Shown piece after piece: positions 23,380-32,671 of a DNA stretch of 64,000 nt. A program made the position numbers and the translations under genes. The stretch is taken from contig JAQFVV010012535.1 in assembly GCA_028023455.1 (NCBI GenBank), positions 248,001 to 312,000 on the forward strand, written 5' to 3'. Under the pieces are notes generated by a model that saw only the letters and a program-made list of their open reading frames with translations, made no database searches and was not told the DNA's origin. Each line of letters starts with the position of its first letter. Positions within the stretch are counted from its first letter, which is position 1. This stretch comes from Epiperipatus broadwayi. Taxonomy: Eukaryota > Onychophora > Udeonychophora > Euonychophora > Peripatidae.

Positions 23380-23960
23380 GGTTACATATGGTATCACCAG
23401 AAAAGGTACACTGATAAAATAGATTTACAGATTGTACATTAGTTCATTTGTATATTTATAATCCAATGAATAGTCATTGTTTTTAAGTTTTTGCAATGTT
23501 GAAGTTTTGTTATAGCCTTGATCTTTGCTTGATCAGAGACCAAGTGGCTGCATATGATCAATTTGTCCCTATTTTGTATCTGCATTAACTTGTTTTGAAA
23601 TGTTGAAGGGTGCCATCTAGTGTTTTTTCCACTTAGAAATTTACACCTGATCCACCACCGAATATACAGTAGAAATGTTGCCACTCTGATAGTGGATAGT
23701 GATTTGCCCTTATAAGCCTCCCCTAATTGTTCTATCCTGATAATGTTTTTCCTGAATATGTTACATATTATGTCTCTTATTTGGTTTAGTCCTCTACAGT
23801 GGTACATTATGTGCTTCCATGTTTCTTCTGTTTCATGACATAATCCACAGAAAGTATCAATAGATGTGTACATTTTATATATTAATGTCAATTTATTTAT
23901 GCAGCAAAAGATGTCTGTCTTTAAAACCTAAATATGTCAATGATATCTGAAAGTTAATAA
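23380..23960 (-). mobile_element. LINE 3' fragment inserted in the palindrome's left arm
   Basis: This segment has no counterpart in the right arm, where flanking homology closes up near 28710-28750. It therefore inserted after the palindrome formed, or was lost from the other arm. It carries one open frame (23439-23891) that looks like the C-terminus of a non-LTR retrotransposon ORF2. Confidence 0.65.
23439..23891 (-). pseudogene. Non-LTR retrotransposon ORF2 C-terminus with zinc finger
   Basis: The 150-residue frame contains CGLCHETEETWKHIMYHC at residues about 15-32. This is the C-x2-C-x8-H-x4-C finger typical of the C-terminal domain of many LINE ORF2 proteins, followed by basic and aromatic sequence (IRWWIRCKFL). 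Family members are about 1000 residues long, so this is a 5'-truncated copy, as usual for target-primed insertion. It may have been intact when inserted, because no stop interrupts it. RT motifs are absent. Confidence 0.65.
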
Positions 23961-24360
23961 AGAAAATACAACAAACAAAATATATGCATAACCATTTTAA
24001 AGATAAGCTTTAAATTATAAAATTAGCAAAGTATATCTAGTGCAGTTTCAGCTACTTCATCATGATTGTGGTGATCATGGAATTGATGATGAAACAAAAA
24101 TTGTAGCATTTATTTAAAGAAATGGAAATATAATAGAAAATTTGCATATTTGAATGGCAAATAAATCATTTATATTGGCCATTTTTTGAATGGTGGATAC
24201 AGGAATATTTTTTTAGTTGCAACATATACATTCAGAACAGACAACACTGACTGATGCAGAATTGATGGTGTGGCCAATGTTGGATCCAATCTCATGGAAG
24301 ATTGATTCAGCATCAGTTTGAGCTTTGGTACAGTTATGTAGAAATTGATGTCATTTGATT

Positions 24361-24480
24361 CATGTGGATAGGTTTATATGCAATTCCCCAGAATATACAA
24401 CATGTCAGTTAGTATAGCTGCAAGTGGATAGGTTTATATGCAATTCCCCAGAATATACAACATGTCAGTTAGTATAGCTG
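24361..24480. repeat. Perfect-phase 60-bp tandem duplication
   Basis: 24361-24420 and 24421-24480 are identical except for the third base (T or A). The mirrored position in the right arm (about 28200-28260) has only one copy, so the duplication postdates the palindrome. It lies in the PLE endonuclease region and shifts nothing in frame (60 bp = 20 codons). Confidence 0.95.
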
Positions 24481-24510
24481 CATGCAATTTTGTATACTAG
24501 TTATGATTGT

Positions 24511-24906
24511 CTAAGGGTAGAATATCTTGCCATTCTTAATTATCCAATTAAGTGTGGGAGGTGTGTGAATGCTGATTTTATGAGTTAACCCACAGACTTT
24601 GATAATGTAATAGGTAGCATCAGTGATATAAGTTAGTAATATCCAGGGTTTGTCATTGTTTCTTGGGGGTGGATCTTTAATTTTGGAATAAAAATTTTTA
24701 ATGGTCTGAATAAGAGTTACATTTTTATATCTGATATTGTGTAGATGTATGATATGTAAATTGATGTTATTTTTCTCAGAACACTTGAATTTACACAGAT
24801 AGTGGTTGCTATATGAGAATGTTTTGTGACCAGGTAGTTTTAGTGACTTTGTTATGATGGATTCAGGGCAAATTGTGCCATTAATGTGAATAGTATTTAC
24901 AAGCAT
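24511..24906 (-). pseudogene. PLE linker between RT and GIY-YIG domain
   Basis: The 131-residue frame contains GHKTFSYSNHYLCKFKCSEK, then IQTIKNFYSKIKDPP, ending in a Pro/Ile-rich stretch with HTPPTLNWIIKNGK. It aligns in order with 27767-27967 on the plus strand and 61771-62028 in the third copy (HKLTALSSFMFRNHNLCKYE). The conserved NxxLCK block is a useful landmark for this PLE family. It leads into the endonuclease, which is broken here. Confidence 0.6.
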
Positions 24907-25244
24907 TTTATAGTTGAGCTGGGTGGTTTCACAATGAATTTACAAGTCAAGAAACTTGATGCTTTTTATTTTCACATGTCCATTTTAATGAAGAGGCATT
25001 CAAGAAATCTGTCTTATTTTATTGATTGTGTGTTGGGGTGAAAACAAGGATGTCAAACACATAACATATATATAACAGGGAGGGGTGGACTCAGTATATT
25101 AAGGTAAGGCCTCTTTCTAAAACTTGTGGACTATGATTGAGATCATCTCACTGATAGAAAGGCCCACAGATCAGCCATTGTCCATTTTGTACTGAACATT
25201 GTTATATAACGCAATAATCTCATTGTGGACTTAGTTTAAGCATT

Positions 25245-25517
25245 CTAAGATATGTTTGGCCATATGCACATTATACTCAACTTTATCCAAAGCCTCTTTG
25301 ATAATTTGATGGATAATATATGCTGGATGGTGCCATATAGCTCATTGATGTCCAATGATGTGAAATGGTCTTGCTTATTGAGTTGAATATTTTTAATTCT
25401 ATCAACACATTCAAATGAAGACTTGAGAATAAAACCACCAAAGCCAAATTGATCTATAAGCCATTGAACAATCATTTTGGAAGCTTCATAGTAATACCTT
25501 CTGCCAAAGTCAATCAT
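25245..25517 (-). pseudogene. PLE reverse transcriptase fragment (motif A region)
   Basis: The 90-residue frame has MIDFGRRYYYEASKMIVQWL, then IDQFGFGGFILKSSFECVDRI, and the motif A segment FTSLDINELYGTIQHILSIK. It matches 61198-61440 closely (LMIDFGRAHYFNMAVLVNRW, SSDVAELYGSIDHRQSIEIV). The motif A aspartate is kept. A frameshift follows before the catalytic YxDD-equivalent. Confidence 0.7.
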
Positions 25518-26871
25518 AGGGGATGCTCAAAATTTAAGTAATTTTATATTAGCAAATAGTCTGGGCAGAATTGTAGCACACATGTACATGTTAAGATATA
25601 TGCACTTCAAAAATGCTTTATTACAAAATTTGTATAAAACAGTGGATGAAAATTCTATTTTTTTACATTGTAAGAATCTATTGGTTTAAATCTTAATTTA
25701 TTAATTTGTGTGTGGATCTTTATTGCAAAGTCTTCTTAGTTATTAAAACAAACTGATTTTTAATCCTCTTTTATACAATTTCATTTTCATAAAAATACTG
25801 CTTGATAAAATCTGTACATTTAAACTATGCCTTATCTTGCCCCATGAATTGTTTTGGTGAGATGTTCTGCAAAATTTAGCCAATAATATCCTCATGTTGC
25901 TGTCATTATAAATCATTTTGATATCTCCAGCAAGATTCCTTATTGGATATTTTCAAATTTTCTTGACAAATTGTGGACCAGATTGACAAATTTTAAGTGA
26001 CCCAAAAATCTATATTTCCACCTTGTTTGGTAATGAAAACATCTATTTTCCTGAAGTATTTTGCCTGTAAATTAAGAGCCAATACTTGGTATTTATCAAT
26101 AATCTCAAGTGGTATGTTGTGTAGTCCCCATATTTTATGCTTGTGTTACTCAATTTTTCAAATGTTTCTTACAATTCTTGATAATGTTTAAAGCAAGAAA
26201 GATTTTAGCTGGAAGGACATCTTATTACAGTTGAAAGTAATCTTAGACATGTAAATTTCGCAGCAGTTTGGAAAGATTTTATGAGCCAAACAATTTTTGA
26301 GGAATTTAATTTTCACAAAAGAATTAAATTCCTTGGAAATTGCTGAGATCATAAAATTTGTTACCAAATTTACATGTCTGAGGCTCTTTTTAACCTTGAG
26401 AAGGTCAGCCTCCAGCTAAAATCTCTCTTAATAAAAACTTTATCAAGGATTGTAAAAAATGTTTGAAAAATGAAGAGCTATGTTAACATAAAATATGTGC
26501 ACTAAGGAACATATCACCTGAGATTATTGTTAAATACCCTAAGTAAATACATTTTTTACTACCAAACAATGAGTAAATATAGCTCTCCAGACAACTTATA
26601 ACTTCATCAACTTGACAAAATACAACTTACCTGATAATATTATGAGGGTTTTAAATATCCAATAAGGGAGATTGCAGCTCACATCAAAATGATTTATAAT
26701 GACTGCCAATGAAGAGAGATTGTTATTGGTCAAGTTGTGCAGAATGTTACACATAAACAATCCAAGGGGTAAGACAAAATATGGCTTAAATGTATAGATT
26801 CTAGCAAGCAATATATTTATGAAAGCAACATAGTATGTACAACAGAGAATAAAAGAAGTCAGTTCATTTTA

Positions 26872-27072
26872 ATGTCTAAACAGCACTTTGTCATGAAAAT
26901 GCACACACAAATTAATAAATTAAAATTTAAACCATTAGACTCATTCAACTTAAAATTAAAGATAAATTTACATCTGCTGTTCTATGCAAATTTTGTTATA
27001 GAGCAGTTTCAAAATGTGAATAATTTGTCATCTATCCATCTGTGCCGCAATTCCATCCAGACAATTTGCTAA
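26872..27072 (+). pseudogene. PLE ORF N-terminal fragment
   Basis: The frame begins MSKQHFVMKMHTQINKLKF, matching NEYNKINTQIEKLKFTNLNN in the 60-kb copy. NLSSIHLCRNSI then corresponds roughly to the sequence before the RT fingers. The real reading frame shifts several times here. It lies upstream of RT motif B at 27446. Confidence 0.45.
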
Positions 27073-27445
27073 TATAAAATTACATAAAGTTGAACACCCA
27101 CTGCACCTAATGATCAATTTTGATAGACCCTAATATTATAAAGCTTTTAAAATGATTGGTCAATGGATTATGGATTAATTTAGCTTTGGTAACTTCAATC
27201 TCAAGGCTTTATTTGAATGTGTTGATAGAACAAAAAATATTCAACTTAATAAATAAGACCATTTAGAGTCATTGGACATCACTCAGCTGTATATATTTAT
27301 CCAGCATATATAACTCATCCAAATTATCAAAGAGGCTTTGAATAAAGCTGAGTGTAATGTGCTTAGGACCAAATTTATCTTGGAATGCTTAAACTGAATC
27401 CACAATGAGACTATTTCTATATCTAACAATGTTTACTACAAAATG

Positions 27446-27554
27446 GGCAATGCCTGGCCTATGAGCCTTCCTATTAGTGGGATAATCTCAAGTATAATGT
27501 TCAAAAAATTCAAGAAAGAAGTCTTATTAAATACTTTAAGTCTGTACCCTCCTC

Positions 27555-27635
<81 letters not shown>

Positions 27636-27650
27636 TATGTGGATGACATC
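27446..27650 (+). pseudogene. PLE reverse transcriptase palm fragment with YVDD
   Basis: Motif B-like MSLPISGIISS (about 27461-27493) is followed by a helix and then by 71 bp of (AT)n, translated as Tyr-Ile repeats. YVDD follows at 27636-27647 in a different frame. Both catalytic aspartates of the YxDD box are present. The microsatellite grew inside the coding region, which shows the copy has been free of selection. Confidence 0.65.
27558..27628. repeat. (AT)n microsatellite inside the PLE
   Basis: About 70 bp of pure TA repeat followed by CACACA. It is absent from the mirrored left arm, where only ATATATATAA remains near 25066-25073. Confidence 0.95.
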
Positions 27651-27766
27651 CTTATTTGCACCCCCAATGCTCAAATGGGTGAAATACATATTGGGGTCTA
27701 GAATGCCTCTTCATTAAAATGGACTTGAAACAATGAGGTGACCTGCAAGACATCAAGTTCTTAGAT

Positions 27767-27967
27767 TTGCGCATTAAGTTAGAAATCACCCATCTCAACT
27801 ATAAAGAGCTTGTGAAGCCTTTTCATGTTTATAGTTCCACATACCCCAAGTCTCACAAACTAAAGGTATTCTCATATAGGAACTACTATCTATGTAAATT
27901 AGAGTCTAATAAAAATGTTTTGATTATTATGTCACAAATCTATGCAACGTCAAATATAAAAACATAA
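27767..27967 (+). pseudogene. PLE linker fragment
   Basis: Contains KSHKLKVFSYRNYYLCKLES, the counterpart of GHKTFSYSNHYLCKFKCS on the minus-strand copy. It ends at a stop near 27965. It continues after frameshift into KPFKIFIAK, matching IKNFYSKI. Confidence 0.55.
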
Positions 27968-28184
27968 TTCTTACTCAAACCATTCAAAATTTTTATTGCA
28001 AAATGAAACAGCCACCTATTAAAAAACCAATGATAAATCCTGGATATCATTATCTTAAATCCCCAATGCTGCCCATTGCATTATTAAAGTCAGTGTTTTA
28101 ACTCATCAAATCAGCTTTGCCCCCCCTCCATACTTAATCAGCTAATTAACAACACCAATGATACTCTGCCCTTAGACCAAATGA

Positions 28185-28511
28185 CACAGATAGTATATGA
28201 AATTATATTCAGCTATATTACCTGCCATGCCATATATCATGGAGAACCATGTATCAACCCATCCACTTGAATTGCATAACACCAATATCTCTACAACAGT
28301 GCCAAAGCTCAAACTGATACCAAATCAATATTCAATGAGCATAAATCCAAACTTGACTACACCTTTGAGCATACATCTGTTAGTGTTTTCTGCTCTGAAC
28401 ATAATGATGCCAAGTGCAAGGTGAAAGATTTTTGTCATATTGTCAGAAATAAACATACAATTAACAAAAAAGATTTTTGCATTTCTCTTTCAAAAAAATG
28501 GCCAATATAAA
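28185..28511 (+). pseudogene. PLE GIY-YIG endonuclease remnant
   Basis: The reading (with in-frame stops) gives ITCHAIYHGEPCINPST, followed by an IA.HQYLYNSAK block (catalytic Arg lost to Ser/Thr or stop). SIFNEHKS follows with the catalytic-type glutamate, and the C-terminus is NKKDFCISLSKKWP. This matches the better-preserved domain at 62170-62498. HAIYHGE replaces the YYGE half-motif. Inactive. Confidence 0.65.
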
Positions 28512-28895
28512 TGACTTATTTGCCATTCAAATATGCAAACTCTCCATATTGTTTTGTTTTATTAATAAATGCCACAATTTTTTTTTCACCATAATTGATT
28601 GTGACTATTATGATTAAGTAATAAAAATGCACTAAGCACACTTTGCTAATTTTACAATATAAAGCTGATCTCTAATACTGTTATGCATATATTTCGTTCA
28701 TTACATTATCTGAGATTTAGCTCACTAAATTATCAAATTACATTCTAAACAATATATCATAGATATAAAAATTCTTTACAGAACTTCAATAATCTTATTT
28801 TTGAAAGTTGAATTTAATTAATTAAATAAAACATACTATCAAATATTTAGCAATCATAGATAATCATAATGATTTGAATGACTACAGACTAATAC

Positions 28896-29429
28896 ATAAG
28901 TGTGTGTTTTTTACTTGCAATTGTAAGATCAATTATATAATAAAGAACAAATTTTCCAATCAAACATCATCTCTTGTATTAATTCTATGAATCTTTGTAT
29001 AAATATTCTCATATGTAATTAACAAACAACTGGATAATACCATGTTTTTTAAAAATAAGATAGTCCTATATTAATTTTTGCTCTAAAAGACATTGTAGAG
29101 CTCATTTTTAGGGAATATCTTATTTTTTCATGTACAAAAATCTACATATATTCAAATACTTTTTCTCTTTTAGAAACTTGTAAGATTGTTATCCTGGAAT
29201 CTCCCAATAATTTCTTTCTTGCAATCACCAGAATAGCCTTTTCTTTTTGCAATCATCTTAATCATTTTCTGATCAGTTTAAATTTCCAGTAAATCAATTG
29301 TTAATTAAAAACATACGAGACAGGAGTGGTAACAAAAATGATTACAGTTAAGAATGGTTTGTCAACACAAAAGCAACAACAAAAAACAAACATTCAGAAA
29401 ATGTTTCTGTATTTCAAATGTGCACATTG
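28896..29429. other. AT-rich sequence, nothing recognised
   Basis: Lies between the PLE palindrome and an HHR cluster. No supported feature. Confidence 0.45.
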
Positions 29430-29546
29430 AGTATGTCATTAAAACAGGCAAAACCTCACTATATGTATTGCCACACTGCAAGCTAGAGTAATCAATGGAT
29501 GCCAGAAGGCTTATGCATAAAATCCCCATCTAGTGCCTACTCATTC

Positions 29547-29602
29547 AATATCCCCAGACTAGTTTCTGGATTGTGTCCTTTGTTGGTGAGGAGCTTTGGA
29601 TC
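29547..29602 (-). ncRNA. Hammerhead motif, degenerate (family 1)
   Basis: On the minus strand GAAACTAGTC and stem I strands (CTCCTCA, TGGGGA) are intact, but CTGATGA has become CCAACAA. Inactive copy, mirror of 30295-30353. Confidence 0.55.
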
Positions 29603-30294
29603 TGAGAGCACTGCACCTAGATCTTAGGATCTAATGCAACCCTCCATCAGCCATCTTTTATCTCCACCTAACTACAAAACTATGAGTCTTAAATTGAAAA
29701 TATCTTAATATTTTTAATCCAAACCCATCAACTTATATAGTCATAGAGGTCTTAACTCAGTCAGTACCCATATATTTTGGTGTTTTTGATTTTATAATAA
29801 CCATAGCCACCAATATCCTATTAGGCAGGATTCGTTTTAAGCCAATTAACATCACATGATCACCATTTCCTATACTTGCTTATAACTGTTATTAAAACAG
29901 GCAAAAACTCACTATATGTATTGCCACACTGCAATCTAGAGTAATCAATGGATGCCAAAAGACTTGAGTATAAAATCTCCATCTAGTGCCTACTCATCCA
30001 ATATATGTATAGTGAGTTTTTGCCTGAAATGGTAATCATGTGATGTTTATTGGCTTAAAACTAATCCTGCCTAATAGGATATTGATGGCTATGGTTATTA
30101 AAGAACCAAAGAGACCAAAATGTATGGGTACTGAATTGAGTTCAGACCTATATGACTATATAAACTGATGGGCTTGGATTGAAAATATTAAGATATTTTC
30201 AATTTAAGACTCATAGTTTTGTAGTTAAGTGGAAATAAAAGGTGGCTGCTGGAGGGTTGCATTAGATCCTAAGATCTAGGTGCAGTGCTCTCAG

Positions 30295-30353
30295 ATCCAA
30301 AGCTCCTCACTGACGATGGCCACAAGCCAGAAACTAGTCTGGGGATATTGGGT
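30295..30353 (+). ncRNA. Type I hammerhead ribozyme, apparently intact (family 1)
   Basis: Stem Ib ATCCAA (30295-30300) pairs with TTGGGT (30348-30353), allowing G-U. Stem Ia TCCTCA (30304-30309) pairs with TGGGGA (30340-30345). The core is CTGACGA (30310-30316). Stem II is TGGC/GCCA (30317-30320 with 30326-30329, loop CACAA), followed by GAAA (30330-30333). Stem III is the palindrome ACTAGT (30333-30338), with C17 at 30339. Every conserved core base is present. Stem III has no room for an intramolecular loop, so activity would be expected as a dimer. Confidence 0.8.
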
Positions 30354-30490
30354 GAGTAGGCACTAGATGGGGATTTTATGCACAAGACTTCTGGCATCCA
30401 TTGATTACTCTAGCTTGCAGTGTGGTAATATGTATAGTGAGTTTTTGCCTGTTTTAATAACAGTTATAAGCAAGCATAGGAAATGGTGAG

Positions 30491-31316
30491 TATGTCCATT
30501 ATAACATACAACAGTGTATTGAATTACAACAATTCATATATGACACAACTATGTCCACTCATTATCAAACACATTTCAAATTACTTATAAGCCCTGCTTG
30601 GGTATTTTTTTAAAAAACTTATTCTTTAGAAGACAAATTAATGATTTAACTTACATTAAACTTTGTATATTAAAATCACTTCTGTTATTTTAATAAAATC
30701 TTAGGAGGGGAAAAATATTTTTTTAAAAAAAAATCAAACTAATTTTATTTTATCTTGAATATTTAAAAGCTACTATGATAAAACTCTAGAACTAAATTAG
30801 ACAATGTAAATCTAAGTAGTAAATAAAATAAGTACCTAAAAATATATAAATGAAATTATACATTTTTTGATATATTGACTTGTGGAAGATAAATTTTTTT
30901 GTCTATAGAGATGGAATTGCATTTGTTGTAAATGATCGACAGGAAAATAAAAAAAGAACTATATAATTTATATTATATTTCTTTAAAGCATTAATGTCAA
31001 TAATCAATTCATAAAATTAACTTTATAGCTTAAAATATTAAATTTCTTAGTTTTCTTTTGATAACCGATAATTAATACAAAATAACTTTTGATTTTATCC
31101 TATCTTAATTAAAAAGTGAAAACATTGTCTTATAAAATTTTAAGTTAATCTTTTTATTATTATTCTTAAAAAAATATAAATTGTTATTGTTTAATTAAAT
31201 TAACAAAAGATCGAACTTTTTGTTTCAATATTTCTATACAGAATTAAATATTTTTTTGAAAGAAAAACTAACAATAAACTTTCTTTTTAATCAAAAGAAA
31301 AATATAATTTATACAT
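30491..31316. other. AT-rich sequence, nothing recognised
   Basis: No supported gene or repeat. Confidence 0.45.
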
Positions 31317-31589
31317 CAAATATGCAATACAGAGAGCGTACCAATAGCTCAAACAAGCTCTTAATTAATAAGTGCAGTATGAGAAAATATTTAAAATCTC
31401 TATCCTGAACCATCTCATCTCCAGACCAACTGGTTTCCAGCTTATGGCTCAGGTCAGTGGAGAGCTAGAATATTCGGACACTAGATCTACTTATTTCATA
31501 CGTATATTTAAGTAAACCAGTTGGTCTGGAGATGAGAGTGTTCTGGATAGAGATTTTAAATATTTTCTCATACCGCACTTATTAATTAA
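31317..31589. repeat. Foldback element with HHR-like sequence (family 3)
   Basis: 31361-31433 and 31511-31589 are near-perfect inverted repeats of about 73-79 bp, with an intervening loop of about 77 bp. 31317-31362 is the reverse complement of the box at about 32672-32713, and 31434-31510 is the reverse complement of 32925-33010. The LINE at 31600-32668 therefore sits between inverted copies of the same repeat. A minus-strand hammerhead-like motif lies at 31415-31472. Confidence 0.75.
31415..31472 (-). ncRNA. Hammerhead-like motif (family 3)
   Basis: On the minus strand TCTCCA pairs with TGGAGA as a perfect 6-bp stem Ia. The core reads CTGACCTGA (two extra bases against CTGANGA), stem II AGCC/AGCT region, and GAAA. 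Stem III is ACC/GGT with an AGTT loop, followed by C17. The insertion in the core makes activity doubtful. The architecture otherwise matches a type I hammerhead with a longer stem III than family 1. Confidence 0.5.
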
Positions 31590-31699
31590 GATGTGATGTG
31601 ATATATTATGGCTTCTCCTTAAACGAAGTCAAGAATATCTCAGCAATTATGCCCAGATAAACCTGTTAGCCACTTTATTTTATATTCCCCACTCTAAAT

Positions 31700-32110
31700 T
31701 TACCCATAATCTGCTCTATCCCATTTCCACAACATAATCTTTGTCAACTCTATAACCTTTATATCTAAATCCCCCTTATCTTTTCCCAAACCCAGCATAA
31801 AAACCAATAATTCACTTTCTGTATAATCACTCTTTTCATATTTATTTTTCCACAACTTCATTATATGTACCCTTTCTGTTTTCAAACATTTACATTCAAT
31901 TAACAAATGCCTAATATTTTCTATTCCTTCCTTACATAATTTACAAAATAAATCACCCATATTTTTCCATTTACATGTATATTCTTTTGTAGCTAAAGAT
32001 CCCGTTCGAGCCTTAAACAATAAACTACTTTCCTTACTATTATCATATATTAACTCACACCTAATATTCTGTTTATTTCTATATATATTTAAACTCTTTT
32101 TACTCTCCAT
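31700..32110 (-). pseudogene. LINE ORF2 C-terminus with zinc finger
   Basis: The 136-residue frame contains LLFKARTGSLATKEY (family FLARARTGSL) and the finger CKLCKEGIENIRHLLIEC at residues about 56-73, spaced C-x2-C-x8-H-x4-C. The same finger type occurs in the fragment at 23439-23891. The domain is thought to bind nucleic acid during target-primed reverse transcription. It follows 32216-32668 in the same element. Confidence 0.7.
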
Positions 32111-32215
32111 ACTATTTCTCCATCTCTCTAATTCCCCAGTCTTTATTAATAAATTTATTCTTTTATCCCATTCCTTACTACTATAACACTCAATAATCCT
32201 CTTAATACAATCATC

Positions 32216-32668
32216 TCATCTTTTGTATAAATATACTGATATAAATTCTTTATCCAAATCTTTTGCATACCGCATTACCTTTCTCAGCCATCTTGTTACC
32301 TGCCCTTTACTCATAACCCAATTAAATACTATTTTAGCTATTCTTTTATTATCCATAAACTGCAATCTACCAAACATTTTCATTTTACTTTTTGCATCTC
32401 TCATATGAAAACTTGACCATCCCATTTCTCCTTGAATTGCCTCCCTTGCTGTCCATACTTCTGCATCCAATGCATGTCTTCCTACTTCCCTTTGAGCTTT
32501 TTCTAAGTAATCTAATATCTTTTTACTAACATATAATGCATCATTACCATATGTTAACCCTGCTACTGCAACTCCTTTCCATATAATTCTGGCTACATCA
32601 TATTTATTATATGAAAACACTGTTAATTGCTTTATCAATCCCTTTCTTTTCTTTGCTTCATTTATCAA
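32216..32668 (-). pseudogene. LINE ORF2 thumb / post-RT region
   Basis: The 150-residue frame contains IIWKGVAVAGLTYGNDALYV (family V..P.LLYG.E), followed by DYLEKAQREVGRHALDAEVW. Then comes AIQGEMGWSSFHMRDAKSKM (family RGE.G....R...K...Y). This is the region just after the RT palm in several animal LINE clades. The catalytic palm is not present upstream of 32668, so the insertion is 5' truncated. A plus-strand frame across 32223-32408 is a shadow. Confidence 0.7.
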
Positions 32669-32671
32669 TTT

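Larger units (their letters stand above)
24000..26311 (-). mobile_element. Penelope-like element, minus-strand copy (left palindrome arm)
   Basis: Order on the minus strand: noncoding 5' part (26311-25530), RT motif A region (25517-25245), catalytic motif near 25063, linker (24906-24511), then GIY-YIG remnants to about 24130. At 25063-25052 the catalytic box reads YVFD instead of YVDD, so the first catalytic aspartate is lost. Stops break the frame between domains. It is an outward-facing mirror of 26312-28700. Confidence 0.75.
26312..28700 (+). mobile_element. Penelope-like element, plus-strand copy (right palindrome arm)
   Basis: Mirror of the left arm. The catalytic motif YVDDILICTP is retained at 27636-27647, preceded by GNAWPMSLPISGIISSIMF at about 27446-27502 (motif B, family MGLPISGILSSI). 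The two are separated by an (AT)n expansion (27558-27628). The linker follows at 27767-27967 and the GIY-YIG region at 28185-28511. Frameshifts and stops throughout. Confidence 0.75.
23178..28895. repeat. Giant palindrome of two head-to-head PLE copies
   Basis: The centre of symmetry lies near 26311 (AGGAATTTAATTTTCAC to the left, mirrored immediately to the right). Arms pair as 26100-26300 with 26320-26530, 25900-26090 with 26535-26700, 24000-24200 with 28490-28670, and 23178-23330 with 28750-28895. The left arm holds an extra LINE fragment (23380-23960) and a 60-bp tandem duplication. The right arm holds an (AT)n tract. Each arm is a degenerate PLE transcribed outward. Confidence 0.85.
29430..30490. 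repeat. HHR repeat family 1 cluster (minus, partial minus, plus)
   Basis: A complete minus-strand unit (about 29430-29880) is followed by a partial minus unit (29885-30005). The orientation then flips at a TATGTATAGTGAGTTTTTGCC junction near 30005, and a complete plus-strand unit follows (30020-30490). The plus and minus units are nearly mirror images, making a palindrome centred near 29.95 kb. The plus unit holds the best hammerhead in the window (30295-30353). Confidence 0.85.
31600..32671 (-). mobile_element. Non-LTR retrotransposon 3' part
   Basis: Two long minus-strand frames in sequence (32668-32216, then 32110-31700) represent the C-terminal part of a LINE ORF2 downstream of the RT palm. 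They are separated by one frameshift or stop region of about 105 bp. Frame integrity is better than in most LINE fragments here, so it may be a younger insertion. It is flanked on both sides by family 3 repeats in inverted orientation. Confidence 0.7.
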
